This document shows, piece by piece, positions 21,951-31,241 of a stretch of 33,823 nucleotides of DNA. The position numbers and the translations under genes were made by a program. The DNA comes from Pectinatus haikarae (GTDB lineage Bacteria > Bacillota > Negativicutes > Selenomonadales > Selenomonadaceae), in contig NZ_WIQM01000002.1 of the NCBI RefSeq assembly GCF_015732185.1, forward strand, positions 1 to 33,823, read 5' to 3'. The stretch's first letter is position 1; each line of letters opens with the position of its first letter. Below the pieces are notes generated by a model. That model saw only the letters and a list, made by a program, of their open reading frames with translations. It did not search any database and was not told the origin of the DNA.

Positions 21951-23993
21951 TTATTGCATCAAAATAGCGACATCCAAAATCAGCGCTATCTGCCCGTTTC
22001 CTAAAACAGTAGCTCCGGAAATAACTTTAATACCCGACAAAAGCTTACCCAATGTCTTAATAACTATTTCCTGCTGACCGATAAGTTTATCTACCATGAT
22101 ACCGCATTTTTTATCGCCGACATGAACTACTACTACATAAATTTCTTCATCTTCTTTGTCTTCCGCACTAACGACATTAAGGGCACGGTCCAGACGGACT
22201 ATAGGAATTATTTCACCGCGGATGACAATCGTTTCTTTATTTTGGATAGTCTTTATATCTTCAGGCGTTATATTTATCGTGCTATCAATGGCGGCTAGCG
22301 GAATAGCATAAATCTCTTCCTGAACATCAACCAGCAGCGCTTGGATGATAGCCAAGGTCAAAGGCAGTTTGATCTTGAATATACTGCCTTCATTCTTTTT
22401 CGTTTCCACATCTATAACTCCACCTAAAGCCTCAATGGTGGTACGAACGACATCCATACCCACACCGCGCCCGGATACATCAGTTATTACGTCAGAAGTA
22501 GAAAATCCCGGCAGGAAAATAAGCCGCACAGCTTCAGCATCTGTCATGTTGTCGCCGTCTTCCTGGGTAATGACACCTTTTTCGATAGCCTTATTACGAA
22601 TAATATTGGCATCTATCCCCGCACCATCGTCAGTGACCATGATAATGACATTATTACCTTCATGACGAGCGATAAGCCCTACCTTGCCGACACGTGATTT
22701 GCCTTTTGCTTCACGGTCATCAGGATGCTCAATACCATGATCCATTGAATTGCGAATAAGATGAACCAACGGATCCCCTATTTCATCAATTACCGTTCTA
22801 TCCAGCTCTGTATCTTCACCTTCGATTGTAAGATTGACTTCCTTATTAAGTTCCTTGGCCAAATCGCGGACAACTCTGGGAAATCTATTAAAAACCTGAC
22901 CGACTGTTACCATTCTTACCTTCATGACGATTGACTGCAAATCACCTGTCACACGGTCCATCTGCTCTACCGTTTCAACCAGTTCTGCTATACGGTGAGT
23001 ATTGCCGATCTGCTCAAGTCTCGTTTTATTAATGACAAGTTCCCCAACCAAATTCATCAACGAATCCAATCTCTCTATCCCAACACGGACCGACTGCCCG
23101 CTTTTCATATTGTCATGATGCTGAATTGCCTGTTTTTTTACTGCAGGTGCATTTTTTTTCACTGCAGCCGGAACTGAAGCCTTCTTTTCAACACTTATAT
23201 TCTTTTTAACAGGAGCAGGTACGTTTATCAATTTTATAATCACTTTTTTTATTTCAGAAATATTCATAAGAATAGATTCTACTTTTTGTTCTTCTTCCCC
23301 TGTCAGCAAAATAAGCTCAAATTCAAGATCAAATTTTTCCTGTTCAAGATCTTCTGTTGGCGGGATGGATTTTATAACATCACCGATCTCATCCAAAGCA
23401 GACATTACCATATAAGAACGCACTGTCTTTAATACACATGTATCCGCCAAAATGACTTTTACCTGCATAGCGCGCAATCCTGAGTCCTTAGCACTATTTA
23501 TCAAATCTAAATCTATATCAGAAAGTTCAATGTCTGTTGGGGGAACTATTGTTTCATTATCAGCTTTTTTGCCGGCAGACTCTGCTGCCTTAGGTGCCGC
23601 CGGCTGTTGATTTCCTGTAGCTATAGCATTCAACCGGTCTACTAAATCTTTGACTTCTACAGAATTTTCCGGATCGCCGTCACTGACATTATCTACCATC
23701 TGCTGCAATGCATCAATGCATTTGAACAAAACATCAACAATATCTTCATCTGCTTTTAGTTTATCATTTCTGATTAAGTCAAGGACATTTTCCATATCAT
23801 GAGTAAGCTCAGCTATAGCAGTGAACCCCATTGTCGCAGACATACCTTTCAAAGTATGTGCGCTTCTGAAAATTTCGTTTATTGCGCTCGAATCTGCGGG
23901 GTCCCTTTCGAGATCCAGGAGACGCTCATTTAATGACTGCAGATGATCTTTTGATTCTTCTAAAAACATCTCCATATACTGATTAGTATCCAT
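21951..23993 (-). CDS. cheA: Chemotaxis histidine kinase CheA
   Basis: CheA autophosphorylates in response to chemoreceptors and passes phosphate to CheY and CheB. The 680-residue protein shows the full domain order. The P1 HPt domain has phospho-His46 in RSAHTLKGMSA; a P2-like CheY/CheB-binding region lies at about 170-260 and is followed by an Ala/Lys/Val-rich linker. P3 is the dimerisation domain (about 305-365, GIERLDSLMNLVGELVINKT). The P4 ATPase has an N box (HLIRNSMDHGIEHP), G1 DDGAGID and G2 SGRGVGMDVV. P5, the CheW-like domain, runs to the end. All catalytic motifs look intact. It lies 21 bases after cheB. Confidence 0.96.
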   Translation of the reverse strand: MDTNQYMEMFLEESKDHLQSLNERLLDLERDPADSSAINEIFRSAHTLKGMSATMGFTAIAELTHDMENVLDLIRNDKLKADEDIVDVLFKCIDALQQMVDNVSDGDPENSVEVKDLVDRLNAIATGNQQPAAPKAAESAGKKADNETIVPPTDIELSDIDLDLINSAKDSGLRAMQVKVILADTCVLKTVRSYMVMSALDEIGDVIKSIPPTEDLEQEKFDLEFELILLTGEEEQKVESILMNISEIKKVIIKLINVPAPVKKNISVEKKASVPAAVKKNAPAVKKQAIQHHDNMKSGQSVRVGIERLDSLMNLVGELVINKTRLEQIGNTHRIAELVETVEQMDRVTGDLQSIVMKVRMVTVGQVFNRFPRVVRDLAKELNKEVNLTIEGEDTELDRTVIDEIGDPLVHLIRNSMDHGIEHPDDREAKGKSRVGKVGLIARHEGNNVIIMVTDDGAGIDANIIRNKAIEKGVITQEDGDNMTDAEAVRLIFLPGFSTSDVITDVSGRGVGMDVVRTTIEALGGVIDVETKKNEGSIFKIKLPLTLAIIQALLVDVQEEIYAIPLAAIDSTINITPEDIKTIQNKETIVIRGEIIPIVRLDRALNVVSAEDKEDEEIYVVVVHVGDKKCGIMVDKLIGQQEIVIKTLGKLLSGIKVISGATVLGNGQIALILDVAILMQ

Positions 23994-24014
23994 TTTTATT
24001 CCCCCAAAACTATA

Positions 24015-25058
24015 TTATTTTCTTTTTACAGCATTAACTATCGCATCAGCTATCTTGTCTATAGGCAGCACCTCATCAGCTATCCCAAGATCAATTACAG
24101 CTTTCGGCATGCCATACACTACTGAAGTAGATTTATCTTCAGCAATTATATATCCATTAACTTTTTTTATGTTTTCCATTCCATGCATTCCATCATTGCC
24201 CATTCCTGTAAGTATGACAGACACAAGCTTTCTGCCAAATGGAACAACAGATTCAAATAGCGCGTTCACCGATGGTCTGTGATTTCCAATAGGGGGATCC
24301 TGATTAAGAGAGATTATACCGCCCGCTGTATCGTAACGCACACGCATATGATAATTCCCCGGTGCTATGTAAACATGCGCAGGTTTTATGCGTTCACCAT
24401 CTTCTGCCTCTTTGACAGATACCGCAGAAAGCTGGTTTAATCTCTCTGCCAGTGATTTTGTAAAACCAGGCGGCATATGCTGAACTATCACCACCCCGCA
24501 CGGCAGATCAGCTGGCAGTCTGGTTATTACCTGCTGAAGAGCCTTTGGTCCTCCTGTTGAAGTTCCAATTGCGATTAATTTGCCTAAACTGCCAGCCGAA
24601 AAAAATGACTCAGGCAGCGATCGTCCAACCTTGTTGTGTTCAGTATATCTTATGACGGATTGCAAATTAGCCCTGGCAGCTGCATAACACTTGCCGGTTA
24701 TTTCATCACTGATAGTATCTATCCGTGAAATACTGCCTCCTGTTTTATTTATAAAATCCACTGCTCCCAGTTCCAATGCTTTTATTGTTTCTTCAGCTCC
24801 TGACCTTGTAAGGCTGCTTATCATTACAACAGGCAGTGGACATTCCTTCATAATCACTTCCAGTGCCTGCAAACCATCCATAAGCGGCATATTTACGTCA
24901 AGAGTAAGAACATCCGGTTTCAATTTCAAAACCTTTTCTATCGCGTCTTTTCCATTAATTGCTGTTCCTGCCACTTCAAAACGATTATCTAAAACAAATA
25001 AATCTGACAGGATTTTTCTCATAAAACTGGAATCATCTGCTATTAAAACACGAATCAA
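24015..25058 (-). CDS. cheB: Chemotaxis response regulator methylesterase CheB
   Basis: CheB removes methyl groups from, and deamidates, chemoreceptors when phosphorylated by CheA. The 347-residue protein has an N-terminal receiver domain with the acidic pocket (ADD, residues 7-9) and phospho-acceptor Asp54 in LTLDVNMPLMDGL. After a linker comes the esterase domain with catalytic Ser167 (GTSTGGPKAL), His194 (QHMPPGFT) and Asp289 (GMGNDGMHG). The start is TTG 25058, supported by GGAGGGG six bases before. It lies 13 bases after the PilZ gene. The methyltransferase CheR is not in the window. Confidence 0.96.
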   Translation of the reverse strand: MIRVLIADDSSFMRKILSDLFVLDNRFEVAGTAINGKDAIEKVLKLKPDVLTLDVNMPLMDGLQALEVIMKECPLPVVMISSLTRSGAEETIKALELGAVDFINKTGGSISRIDTISDEITGKCYAAARANLQSVIRYTEHNKVGRSLPESFFSAGSLGKLIAIGTSTGGPKALQQVITRLPADLPCGVVIVQHMPPGFTKSLAERLNQLSAVSVKEAEDGERIKPAHVYIAPGNYHMRVRYDTAGGIISLNQDPPIGNHRPSVNALFESVVPFGRKLVSVILTGMGNDGMHGMENIKKVNGYIIAEDKSTSVVYGMPKAVIDLGIADEVLPIDKIADAIVNAVKRK

Positions 25059-25071
25059 CGATATCCCCTCC

Positions 25072-25764
25072 TTATTTTGAAATAATCCCCTTATTGATCA
25101 GCTCTCTTTGCTTACTAAACAAATACTTCACTAATCTGTTCTGAATTGCTTTAGACAAATCAGTAAACCGACCGCCAATCAAATATTTTTCTCCATTTTT
25201 TAAAAATGCACAACGTTTTACTTCTACAAAAGTATGTATCCTGCCCACTGAAGGAATCGGCGTAGTTTCAACAGTCAATATTGTACCAAGCGGAAATGGT
25301 TCAGCAGATAAAAAGGATACGCCGTTCCCGCTCATATCCACACTGTCTGTACGAAAAGGTACCCCCAAACTGCCATCTTTAGCAGCAACTGAGATCTTCA
25401 AAGCCACTACCGCAGGTATCCGTACAAATTCCCGATTCTGACTTTTTACAACAGTAGCATTCATCGTTAATTTCCATACAGGAATAATTTTTTTATCCAT
25501 ATGACCATATCGGGCCGTAAACGAATATATATGATTTTGTTCTATGATACGTCCTTCTATTATCTGCCCTGCCCCAGGTATAACAGGCCGCAGCATTGAA
25601 TCCATTGGCAATGCAAGAAAAACATCGTCATTTTTTATATCTTCCACTCTGCTGGTATATACTTCACTTTGCTCATCATCGACATCACCTATTTTGCTGA
25701 TTTCTACACGTTGACCGATTTTTAAAACCTTTTTTGTTTCAAAAACATCAATCCGTTTCATCAC
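25072..25764 (-). CDS. PilZ-domain flagellar brake protein, YcgR-like
   Basis: This 230-residue cytoplasmic protein combines an N-terminal YcgR-type beta-barrel (about residues 12-105) with a C-terminal PilZ domain (about 108-225) that binds cyclic di-GMP. The two ligand motifs are intact: RxxxR as Arg111-EFV-Arg115 and DxSxxG as Asp143-Ser145-Gly148. YcgR/YpfA (DgrA) family proteins slow or stop the flagellar motor when cyclic di-GMP rises. Its place between flhG and cheB in the core operon shows it is part of the motility regulon. The partner, MotA or the switch, cannot be told from sequence. Confidence 0.88.
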   Translation of the reverse strand: MMKRIDVFETKKVLKIGQRVEISKIGDVDDEQSEVYTSRVEDIKNDDVFLALPMDSMLRPVIPGAGQIIEGRIIEQNHIYSFTARYGHMDKKIIPVWKLTMNATVVKSQNREFVRIPAVVALKISVAAKDGSLGVPFRTDSVDMSGNGVSFLSAEPFPLGTILTVETTPIPSVGRIHTFVEVKRCAFLKNGEKYLIGGRFTDLSKAIQNRLVKYLFSKQRELINKGIISK

Positions 25765-25781
25765 CTATTTCCTCCATAAAA

Positions 25782-26684
25782 TTATCTTGAAAAAATCAAA
25801 CGCTGCAAAAAATCACGCCAGCCTCGTTTAACTTTTAGATTGCATCCCTGCAGAATTGATTGAGCTATGACTGTGATACATTTTGCTGCTATTGTATCAG
25901 GATACGATAATAGAAGCGGATTCTGCCTCTTGATTGCATTCACCATATTGCGATCATCATAAATCACGCCAAGAGACTCTATAGAAACTCCCAAAAATTT
26001 TCTTGTTGTCGTTATAAGCTTCGAGCTGACTTCAATGCCCTCATTCTCATCATATATTCGATTAACGACAAGCTTGATATTTAAATTATCACAGCTCACC
26101 CGGCAAGCCTTCACAACAGCATATGCATCTGTAAGTGCCGTCGGTTCCGGAGTGGTAAGTAAAATAATTTCATCAGCAGCCTCCAAAAAATCCAACACAT
26201 TTCTGCCAACACCCGCACCGGTATCTACCAAAATTATATCAGCAAAAGCTTCACATTCATATAATTTTTTAATTAACAAGACACGCTCATGCATTGATAG
26301 GTCAGCTAATTGTTCAAAACCTGAACCTCCTGAAATGTACTTGATCCCCTCGGGTCCCTCCAAAATGATCGTTTCTAAAGAAATATTATCATTCAACAGA
26401 TTCATCATCGTATATTTAGAAGAACGTCCCAATATTACTTCAACATTTGCCAGTCCTAAGTCTGCATCAATAATCAGTACACTTTTTCCTGCACGGGAAA
26501 GAGCTATAGCCAAATTAACAGTAAAATTTGTTTTCCCCACTCCGCCTTTCCCGCTTGTAACAGCGATGATACGCAAAGACTCAGAAGTATTTTTTTTATT
26601 GTTCTGTAATTTTGCTGCCTCTTTCCCATGCGAAAGATTTCTATTTTCAATCATCTGCCTTAGTTTGGCAGCCTGGTCTTCCAT
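25782..26684 (-). CDS. flhG: MinD-like flagellar number regulator FlhG (YlxH)
   Basis: FlhG is a ParA/MinD-type ATPase that, with FlhF, sets flagellar number and position. This 300-residue protein begins with EDQAAKLRQMI, the DQAxxLR motif by which FlhG activates the GTPase of FlhF. The deviant Walker A is SGKGGVGKTN (44-53), and IDADLGLANVEV and DTGAGVGRNV are the switch motifs. The C-terminus is basic and amphipathic (LQGCNLKVKRGWRDFLQRLI), probably the membrane-targeting helix. It starts five bases after flhF, so the pair is co-translated. Confidence 0.94.
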   Translation of the reverse strand: MEDQAAKLRQMIENRNLSHGKEAAKLQNNKKNTSESLRIIAVTSGKGGVGKTNFTVNLAIALSRAGKSVLIIDADLGLANVEVILGRSSKYTMMNLLNDNISLETIILEGPEGIKYISGGSGFEQLADLSMHERVLLIKKLYECEAFADIILVDTGAGVGRNVLDFLEAADEIILLTTPEPTALTDAYAVVKACRVSCDNLNIKLVVNRIYDENEGIEVSSKLITTTRKFLGVSIESLGVIYDDRNMVNAIKRQNPLLLSYPDTIAAKCITVIAQSILQGCNLKVKRGWRDFLQRLIFSR

Positions 26685-26689
26685 AACAT

Positions 26690-28003
26690 CTACCTCAATA
26701 AAAGGTCTGCTAAATTTTTTGACTGTGCCGGGAAAATATCGTCCGGCACACTTTGACCATTTGTAAAATATGATAAAGTAAGCGGATATTCCTTCAACAA
26801 ATTAAGAATCATTCCTATGCTTGAAGTTTCGTCGGTTTTCGTAAAAATAACTTTGTCTGGGGCACATAAAGAAAATTTTCTTATAATATCTATTACATCT
26901 TTATACTTTGTTGTCGCACTTAAAACCAGATGTTTTTCAATATCGTCATTTACGCTCAACAAATCATGCAGCTCCATCAGCTGATAATCATTATGCTGGC
27001 TCCGACCGGCTGTATCAATCAAAATTAACTGCTTATCCCTATGTCTGTTTATAACATTTTTCAACTCTACAGGAGTATATACAATTTCCAAAGGCAATCC
27101 TATTATATCAGAATATGTTTTCAATTGATCAACAGCTGAAATTCTATATGTATCGGCAGTAATTAAAACCGCACGCAGCCCCTGCTCGAGCACGAAGCGT
27201 GATGCTATTTTTGCCAGTGTAGTGGTTTTGCCGACACCCGTTGCTCCGATGAGAGCAACAATTTTCATTTTTCCCTTTTCAATTTCTATTCCTGCGGATG
27301 TCCCCATATATTTTTCCAGATACTTTAATAAGAACTCCCGTACGTAAGGATCATCTTTATCTGCCAAAAGCTCCTGTTCGTCTTGATTCCCTATGATTTC
27401 CTGAACAATTGCCTCATTGACTTCCTGCCCCAGCAATGTCTCTTTTAAGGATATCTTCTTTTTTACCGCACTTGAACTTTTACTTTTTTGCAAGCCCATC
27501 ACGTTATCCAGAATAACCTTCATTTTGGCAAGCTCTCGTTCCATTTCCTGAATCTTTTTCTGCTGATCTATTTCAGTCGGAGAAAGAACAGATATTTTAT
27601 CATCCGCCTTTACAACATTAAGATTTTCAGCAGCCGTATTTTGCGGCAAAAAATCCTGTGCATCCAATTTATCTGATAAATCATCACGAATGTTTGCTGT
27701 CTTATAGTTTTCCAATATCTGCCTTGGCACAATAGGTCTAATATAGGATTCCTGTTTTATATTAGGTGCACCCGCAGGAACACTTTCTTTTTTACCAGAA
27801 GCATTTATCGGCGGCAGGATCTTAGCCTGTGGCGCGTCCTCAATGGCCGCGGTCACTTCAACCATTTTTTTCCCGCCATAGCCCAAAATTCCGCCCGTCG
27901 TATATTTCTTCGTGTGTAAAATGACCGCATCAGGTCCCAACTCACTTCTGACTTTATCCATAGCATCCTTCGCAGTGCGTTCTTTAAATACTTTTATTTG
28001 CAA
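26690..28003 (-). CDS. flhF: SRP-type GTPase FlhF
   Basis: FlhF is a signal-recognition-particle-type GTPase that marks where a flagellum is built. This 437-residue protein has the FlhF N-terminus (KVFKERTAKDAMDKVRSELG PDAV), a variable basic/proline linker, and the NG domain from about residue 200. The P loop is GATGVGKTTTLAKIA, followed by ADTYRISAVDQL, DTAGRSQHN and the guanine-specificity TKTDE. The start is a TTG at 28003 placed directly behind the flhA TAA, with GGTGG inside the flhA end as a ribosome-binding site, so translation is probably coupled to flhA. Confidence 0.94.
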   Translation of the reverse strand: MQIKVFKERTAKDAMDKVRSELGPDAVILHTKKYTTGGILGYGGKKMVEVTAAIEDAPQAKILPPINASGKKESVPAGAPNIKQESYIRPIVPRQILENYKTANIRDDLSDKLDAQDFLPQNTAAENLNVVKADDKISVLSPTEIDQQKKIQEMERELAKMKVILDNVMGLQKSKSSSAVKKKISLKETLLGQEVNEAIVQEIIGNQDEQELLADKDDPYVREFLLKYLEKYMGTSAGIEIEKGKMKIVALIGATGVGKTTTLAKIASRFVLEQGLRAVLITADTYRISAVDQLKTYSDIIGLPLEIVYTPVELKNVINRHRDKQLILIDTAGRSQHNDYQLMELHDLLSVNDDIEKHLVLSATTKYKDVIDIIRKFSLCAPDKVIFTKTDETSSIGMILNLLKEYPLTLSYFTNGQSVPDDIFPAQSKNLADLLLR

Positions 28004-30070
28004 TTATATTTTCACCACCCCAAGGATCTGTATTTCGACATTCGAATCTATTTCAGCCTGGGACAATACTATAACACCAGAAATAGAACGTTCCACCAAT
28101 TTTTTAAAATAAATACGTACAGCAGGGCCTGTCAGAACAATAGGCTGATATCCCAAATTCGTAAGGTCCTGCAGAACTTTATTCAATGCCGTTATGAGGT
28201 TTTTTGTAGTATTTGGATCAAGGCTGACATAAGATCCGCGTTCCGTTCTTTGTACCGCCCCTGCAATCTTATTTTCCAATTCGGGTGAAAGTGAAACACA
28301 CGGCAGAACATTGTTCTGCACATATTGACTCGTTATCTGTCTTGTCAACGCATGCCGGACATATTCAGTAAGTATATCCGGGTCCTTGGTTACTTTCGCA
28401 TAATCAGACAAAACTTCCAAAATAGTTGCCATATCACGTATAGATACTCGTTCATGAAGCAAATTTGCCAATACTTTTTGAATTTCACCAACAGTCAATA
28501 AATCAGGAACAACTTCTTCAACGACCGACGGGCTTGTCTTTTTAATATTGTCAATAAGATTTTGCGTTTCCTGCCGTCCAAGTATTTCATCGGCATGTGC
28601 CTTTATGACCTCTGTTATATGTGTTGCCAGAACAGAAACAGCATCTACCACTGTATACCCATTAAGTTCTGCTTGTTCCCGCTGCGCTTCCGTTATCCAT
28701 ATAGCTGGTAACCCAAAAGCAGGTTCTGTAGTTGCAATACCGTCAATTTCCTCCACAACAGTACCTGAATTCATTGCTAAATAATGATCAAGTATTAATT
28801 CTCCCTTTGCTATTTCAATTCCTCTTAATTTTATGATATATGCATTGGGTTTTATCTGTATATTATCACGTATGCGTATGGTAGGTACAACCAAACCAAG
28901 TTCCAGTGCGCATTGCCGCCTGATCATGACAATACGCTCCAAAAGATCACCGCCTTGCCCTGTATCGACAAGAGGTATCAGACTATATCCTATTTCCAAT
29001 TCCATAGGATCAACCTGAAGAAGCGAAATAACATTTTCCGGTTTTTTAATTTCCTCTTTGTCTTTTTCCTTCTGCTTAACCTTGTTTGTGGCTAAAGAAG
29101 CCTTCTGCGATTTATTGAGATTATAGCCTATCAACAATGCCAGTAAAGACAGCGTTAAAAATGGAATAGTCGGCAATCCCGGCGTAATGGCCAAAAACAT
29201 CAAAACACCTGAGGCAATGAAAAATATCCGCGGATTTCTAAACAGCTGACTGATCAAATCGCTGCCAAGATTGGAATTTGATGCTGCTCTCGTCACGATT
29301 ATACCGGTGGCCGTGGAAACCATCAGTGCCGGTATCTGATTAACCAAACCTTCACCCACAGTGAGCAGAGTATATTGCTGCAAAGACTGTGCTATAGAAA
29401 GATTACGCTGAACCATACCTATTATAAACCCACCAAAGATATTAATGATAATTATTATGATAGCAGCTACAGCATCTCCCTTTACAAATTTACTGGCCCC
29501 ATCCATAGCTCCGTAAAAATCCGCTTCATGCTGTATCTTTTCACGTCTTGCTCTGGCTTCTGCATCCGTTATCGCCCCTTGATTTAAATCCGCATCAATA
29601 GCCATTTGCTTGCCGGGCATAGCGTCCAAAGTAAAACGGGCAGAAACTTCAGCTACACGTTCTGCCCCTTTGGTTATAACAATAAATTGAATTATTATCA
29701 AAATAACAAAAACAATAAAACCGACTATAGGATTGCCGCCGACCACAAAATTACCAAAGGAAGTTATTATTTCACCGGCATATCCATCCAGCAAAATCAA
29801 CCGTGTTGACGAAACATTCAATGCAAGACGAAAAAGTGTTGTTATTAGCAACAATGACGGAAAAACAGAAAAATCTAATGGCTCCACATTGTAAATAGTT
29901 ACCATTACAATAGTCAATGCCAGTGTAATATTCAAACACAGCAATAAATCCAATAAAAAAGTTGGCAAAGGAATAATCATCATTATGACTATCATGATGA
30001 TTGCCAAGGCAATAACAACATCACTATATTTATTGATAAAATTTCCTGCCATTGTAGCCGGTGTTGCCAT
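28004..30070 (-). CDS. flhA: Flagellar export gate protein FlhA
   Basis: FlhA forms the nonameric ring of the flagellar type III export gate, uses proton flow and docks substrate chaperones. The 688-residue protein has eight hydrophobic segments in residues about 15-310. The cytoplasmic loop with the FHIPEP signature (FTLDAMPGKQMAIDADLNQG) lies between segments 4 and 5. A linker and the four-part cytoplasmic domain follow (about 345-688). The length is normal for the family. It starts 37 bases after flhB, and the reading frame is continuous with flhF next to it. Confidence 0.96.
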   Translation of the reverse strand: MATPATMAGNFINKYSDVVIALAIIMIVIMMIIPLPTFLLDLLLCLNITLALTIVMVTIYNVEPLDFSVFPSLLLITTLFRLALNVSSTRLILLDGYAGEIITSFGNFVVGGNPIVGFIVFVILIIIQFIVITKGAERVAEVSARFTLDAMPGKQMAIDADLNQGAITDAEARARREKIQHEADFYGAMDGASKFVKGDAVAAIIIIIINIFGGFIIGMVQRNLSIAQSLQQYTLLTVGEGLVNQIPALMVSTATGIIVTRAASNSNLGSDLISQLFRNPRIFFIASGVLMFLAITPGLPTIPFLTLSLLALLIGYNLNKSQKASLATNKVKQKEKDKEEIKKPENVISLLQVDPMELEIGYSLIPLVDTGQGGDLLERIVMIRRQCALELGLVVPTIRIRDNIQIKPNAYIIKLRGIEIAKGELILDHYLAMNSGTVVEEIDGIATTEPAFGLPAIWITEAQREQAELNGYTVVDAVSVLATHITEVIKAHADEILGRQETQNLIDNIKKTSPSVVEEVVPDLLTVGEIQKVLANLLHERVSIRDMATILEVLSDYAKVTKDPDILTEYVRHALTRQITSQYVQNNVLPCVSLSPELENKIAGAVQRTERGSYVSLDPNTTKNLITALNKVLQDLTNLGYQPIVLTGPAVRIYFKKLVERSISGVIVLSQAEIDSNVEIQILGVVKI

Positions 30071-30107
30071 AACGTATTTACTCCTTAAAATCTGATTTAG
30101 CGAATAT

Positions 30108-31241
30108 TTAAGCTAATTTTTTCTTTTTGAGTCTGTATACATATGCTAAAACTTCTGCAACAGCCTTATATAATTCCTGCGGTACAACATCTCCGATGTC
30201 AGCAGAAAGGTATAGAGCTCTTGCCAAAGGTTTATTTTCTACTATGGCTATTCCTGCATCACGCGCAATTTGTTTTATTCTCTGTGCAACAAGATCTTGT
30301 CCTTTTGCAATAATGACCGGAGCCGTCATTCCTTTTTCATATTGAAGAGCAATTGCAAAATGTGTAGGATTTGTAATGATGACATCTGCTTTTGGCACTT
30401 CATGCATCATACGCTGCAAAGACATTTGTTTTTGCTTTTGCTTTATCTTGCCCTTTATCTGAGGATCACCTTCAGTCTGCTTGAATTCATCCTTTATGTC
30501 CTGCTTACTCATTTTCAGCTCCTGCTTATGCTGCCATTTCTGATACATGAGATCCATAATTCCCAGTATGAGCAATACAGCACATATTTCAAAAGCTAAC
30601 TTAAAAATAATATCGACTATGCTTACAAGTGCCATCTGCAGATCCATAAAAATAAGCTTAGGCATTTGTATGACCTGATCTATTATATATAAATAAACAA
30701 AATACCCTACTATGAGTATTTTAGCTATAGACTTTGCCAATTCCACCAAAGAACGTTTGGAAAAAATACGACCTATGCCTGTAATAGGATTTAAGCGATT
30801 TAAATCAAAAGTCAAAGGTTCCGTAGAAAAAACAAAACCTACCTGATAATAATTGAGTGCCAGGCCTGCAAGTAATACGGCAAACATAATTGGCGCCAGT
30901 GTTTTTGCCAAAACAACCATTGTTTCCATAAACAGATGAACAACTGATTCAGCATTGAGAGGTCCCTCTAAATTAGTAAAAATCAATGCCATAAACTGCG
31001 TTAATTCCCTATAAATATAGGTACCACAATTCCATAATGTAAAAAAACCCGCCAGAATAACAATCGAAGCTGATAAATCCTGACTTCGCGCTACCTGCCC
31101 TTTATTATGCGCATCCGACATACGCTTAGAAGTCGGATCTTCTGTCTTTTCTCCGGCAAACAGCTGAATATCAAATGAAATATAGTTTTTTTTACCCTGA
31201 TATGGCTCGCAGCATCGCTGTAATATCGCCATACAATTCAT
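30108..31241 (-). CDS. flhB: Flagellar export gate protein FlhB
   Basis: FlhB controls the switch from rod/hook to filament export by self-cleavage of its cytoplasmic domain. The cleavage motif is NPTH at residues 291-294 (in ITNPTHFAIALQY), after four membrane segments and the KQTEGDPQIKGKIK linker, so it looks functional. The family-typical N-terminus (FAGEKTEDPTSKRMSDAHNKGQVARSQD) begins about residue 28. The preceding residues lie inside fliR in another frame, with no good ribosome-binding site for ATG 31241 or 31232. The true start is therefore unsure, and a non-ATG codon near 31180 behind the AGGG at the fliR end is possible. Confidence 0.93.
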   Translation of the reverse strand: MNCMAILQRCCEPYQGKKNYISFDIQLFAGEKTEDPTSKRMSDAHNKGQVARSQDLSASIVILAGFFTLWNCGTYIYRELTQFMALIFTNLEGPLNAESVVHLFMETMVVLAKTLAPIMFAVLLAGLALNYYQVGFVFSTEPLTFDLNRLNPITGIGRIFSKRSLVELAKSIAKILIVGYFVYLYIIDQVIQMPKLIFMDLQMALVSIVDIIFKLAFEICAVLLILGIMDLMYQKWQHKQELKMSKQDIKDEFKQTEGDPQIKGKIKQKQKQMSLQRMMHEVPKADVIITNPTHFAIALQYEKGMTAPVIIAKGQDLVAQRIKQIARDAGIAIVENKPLARALYLSADIGDVVPQELYKAVAEVLAYVYRLKKKKLA

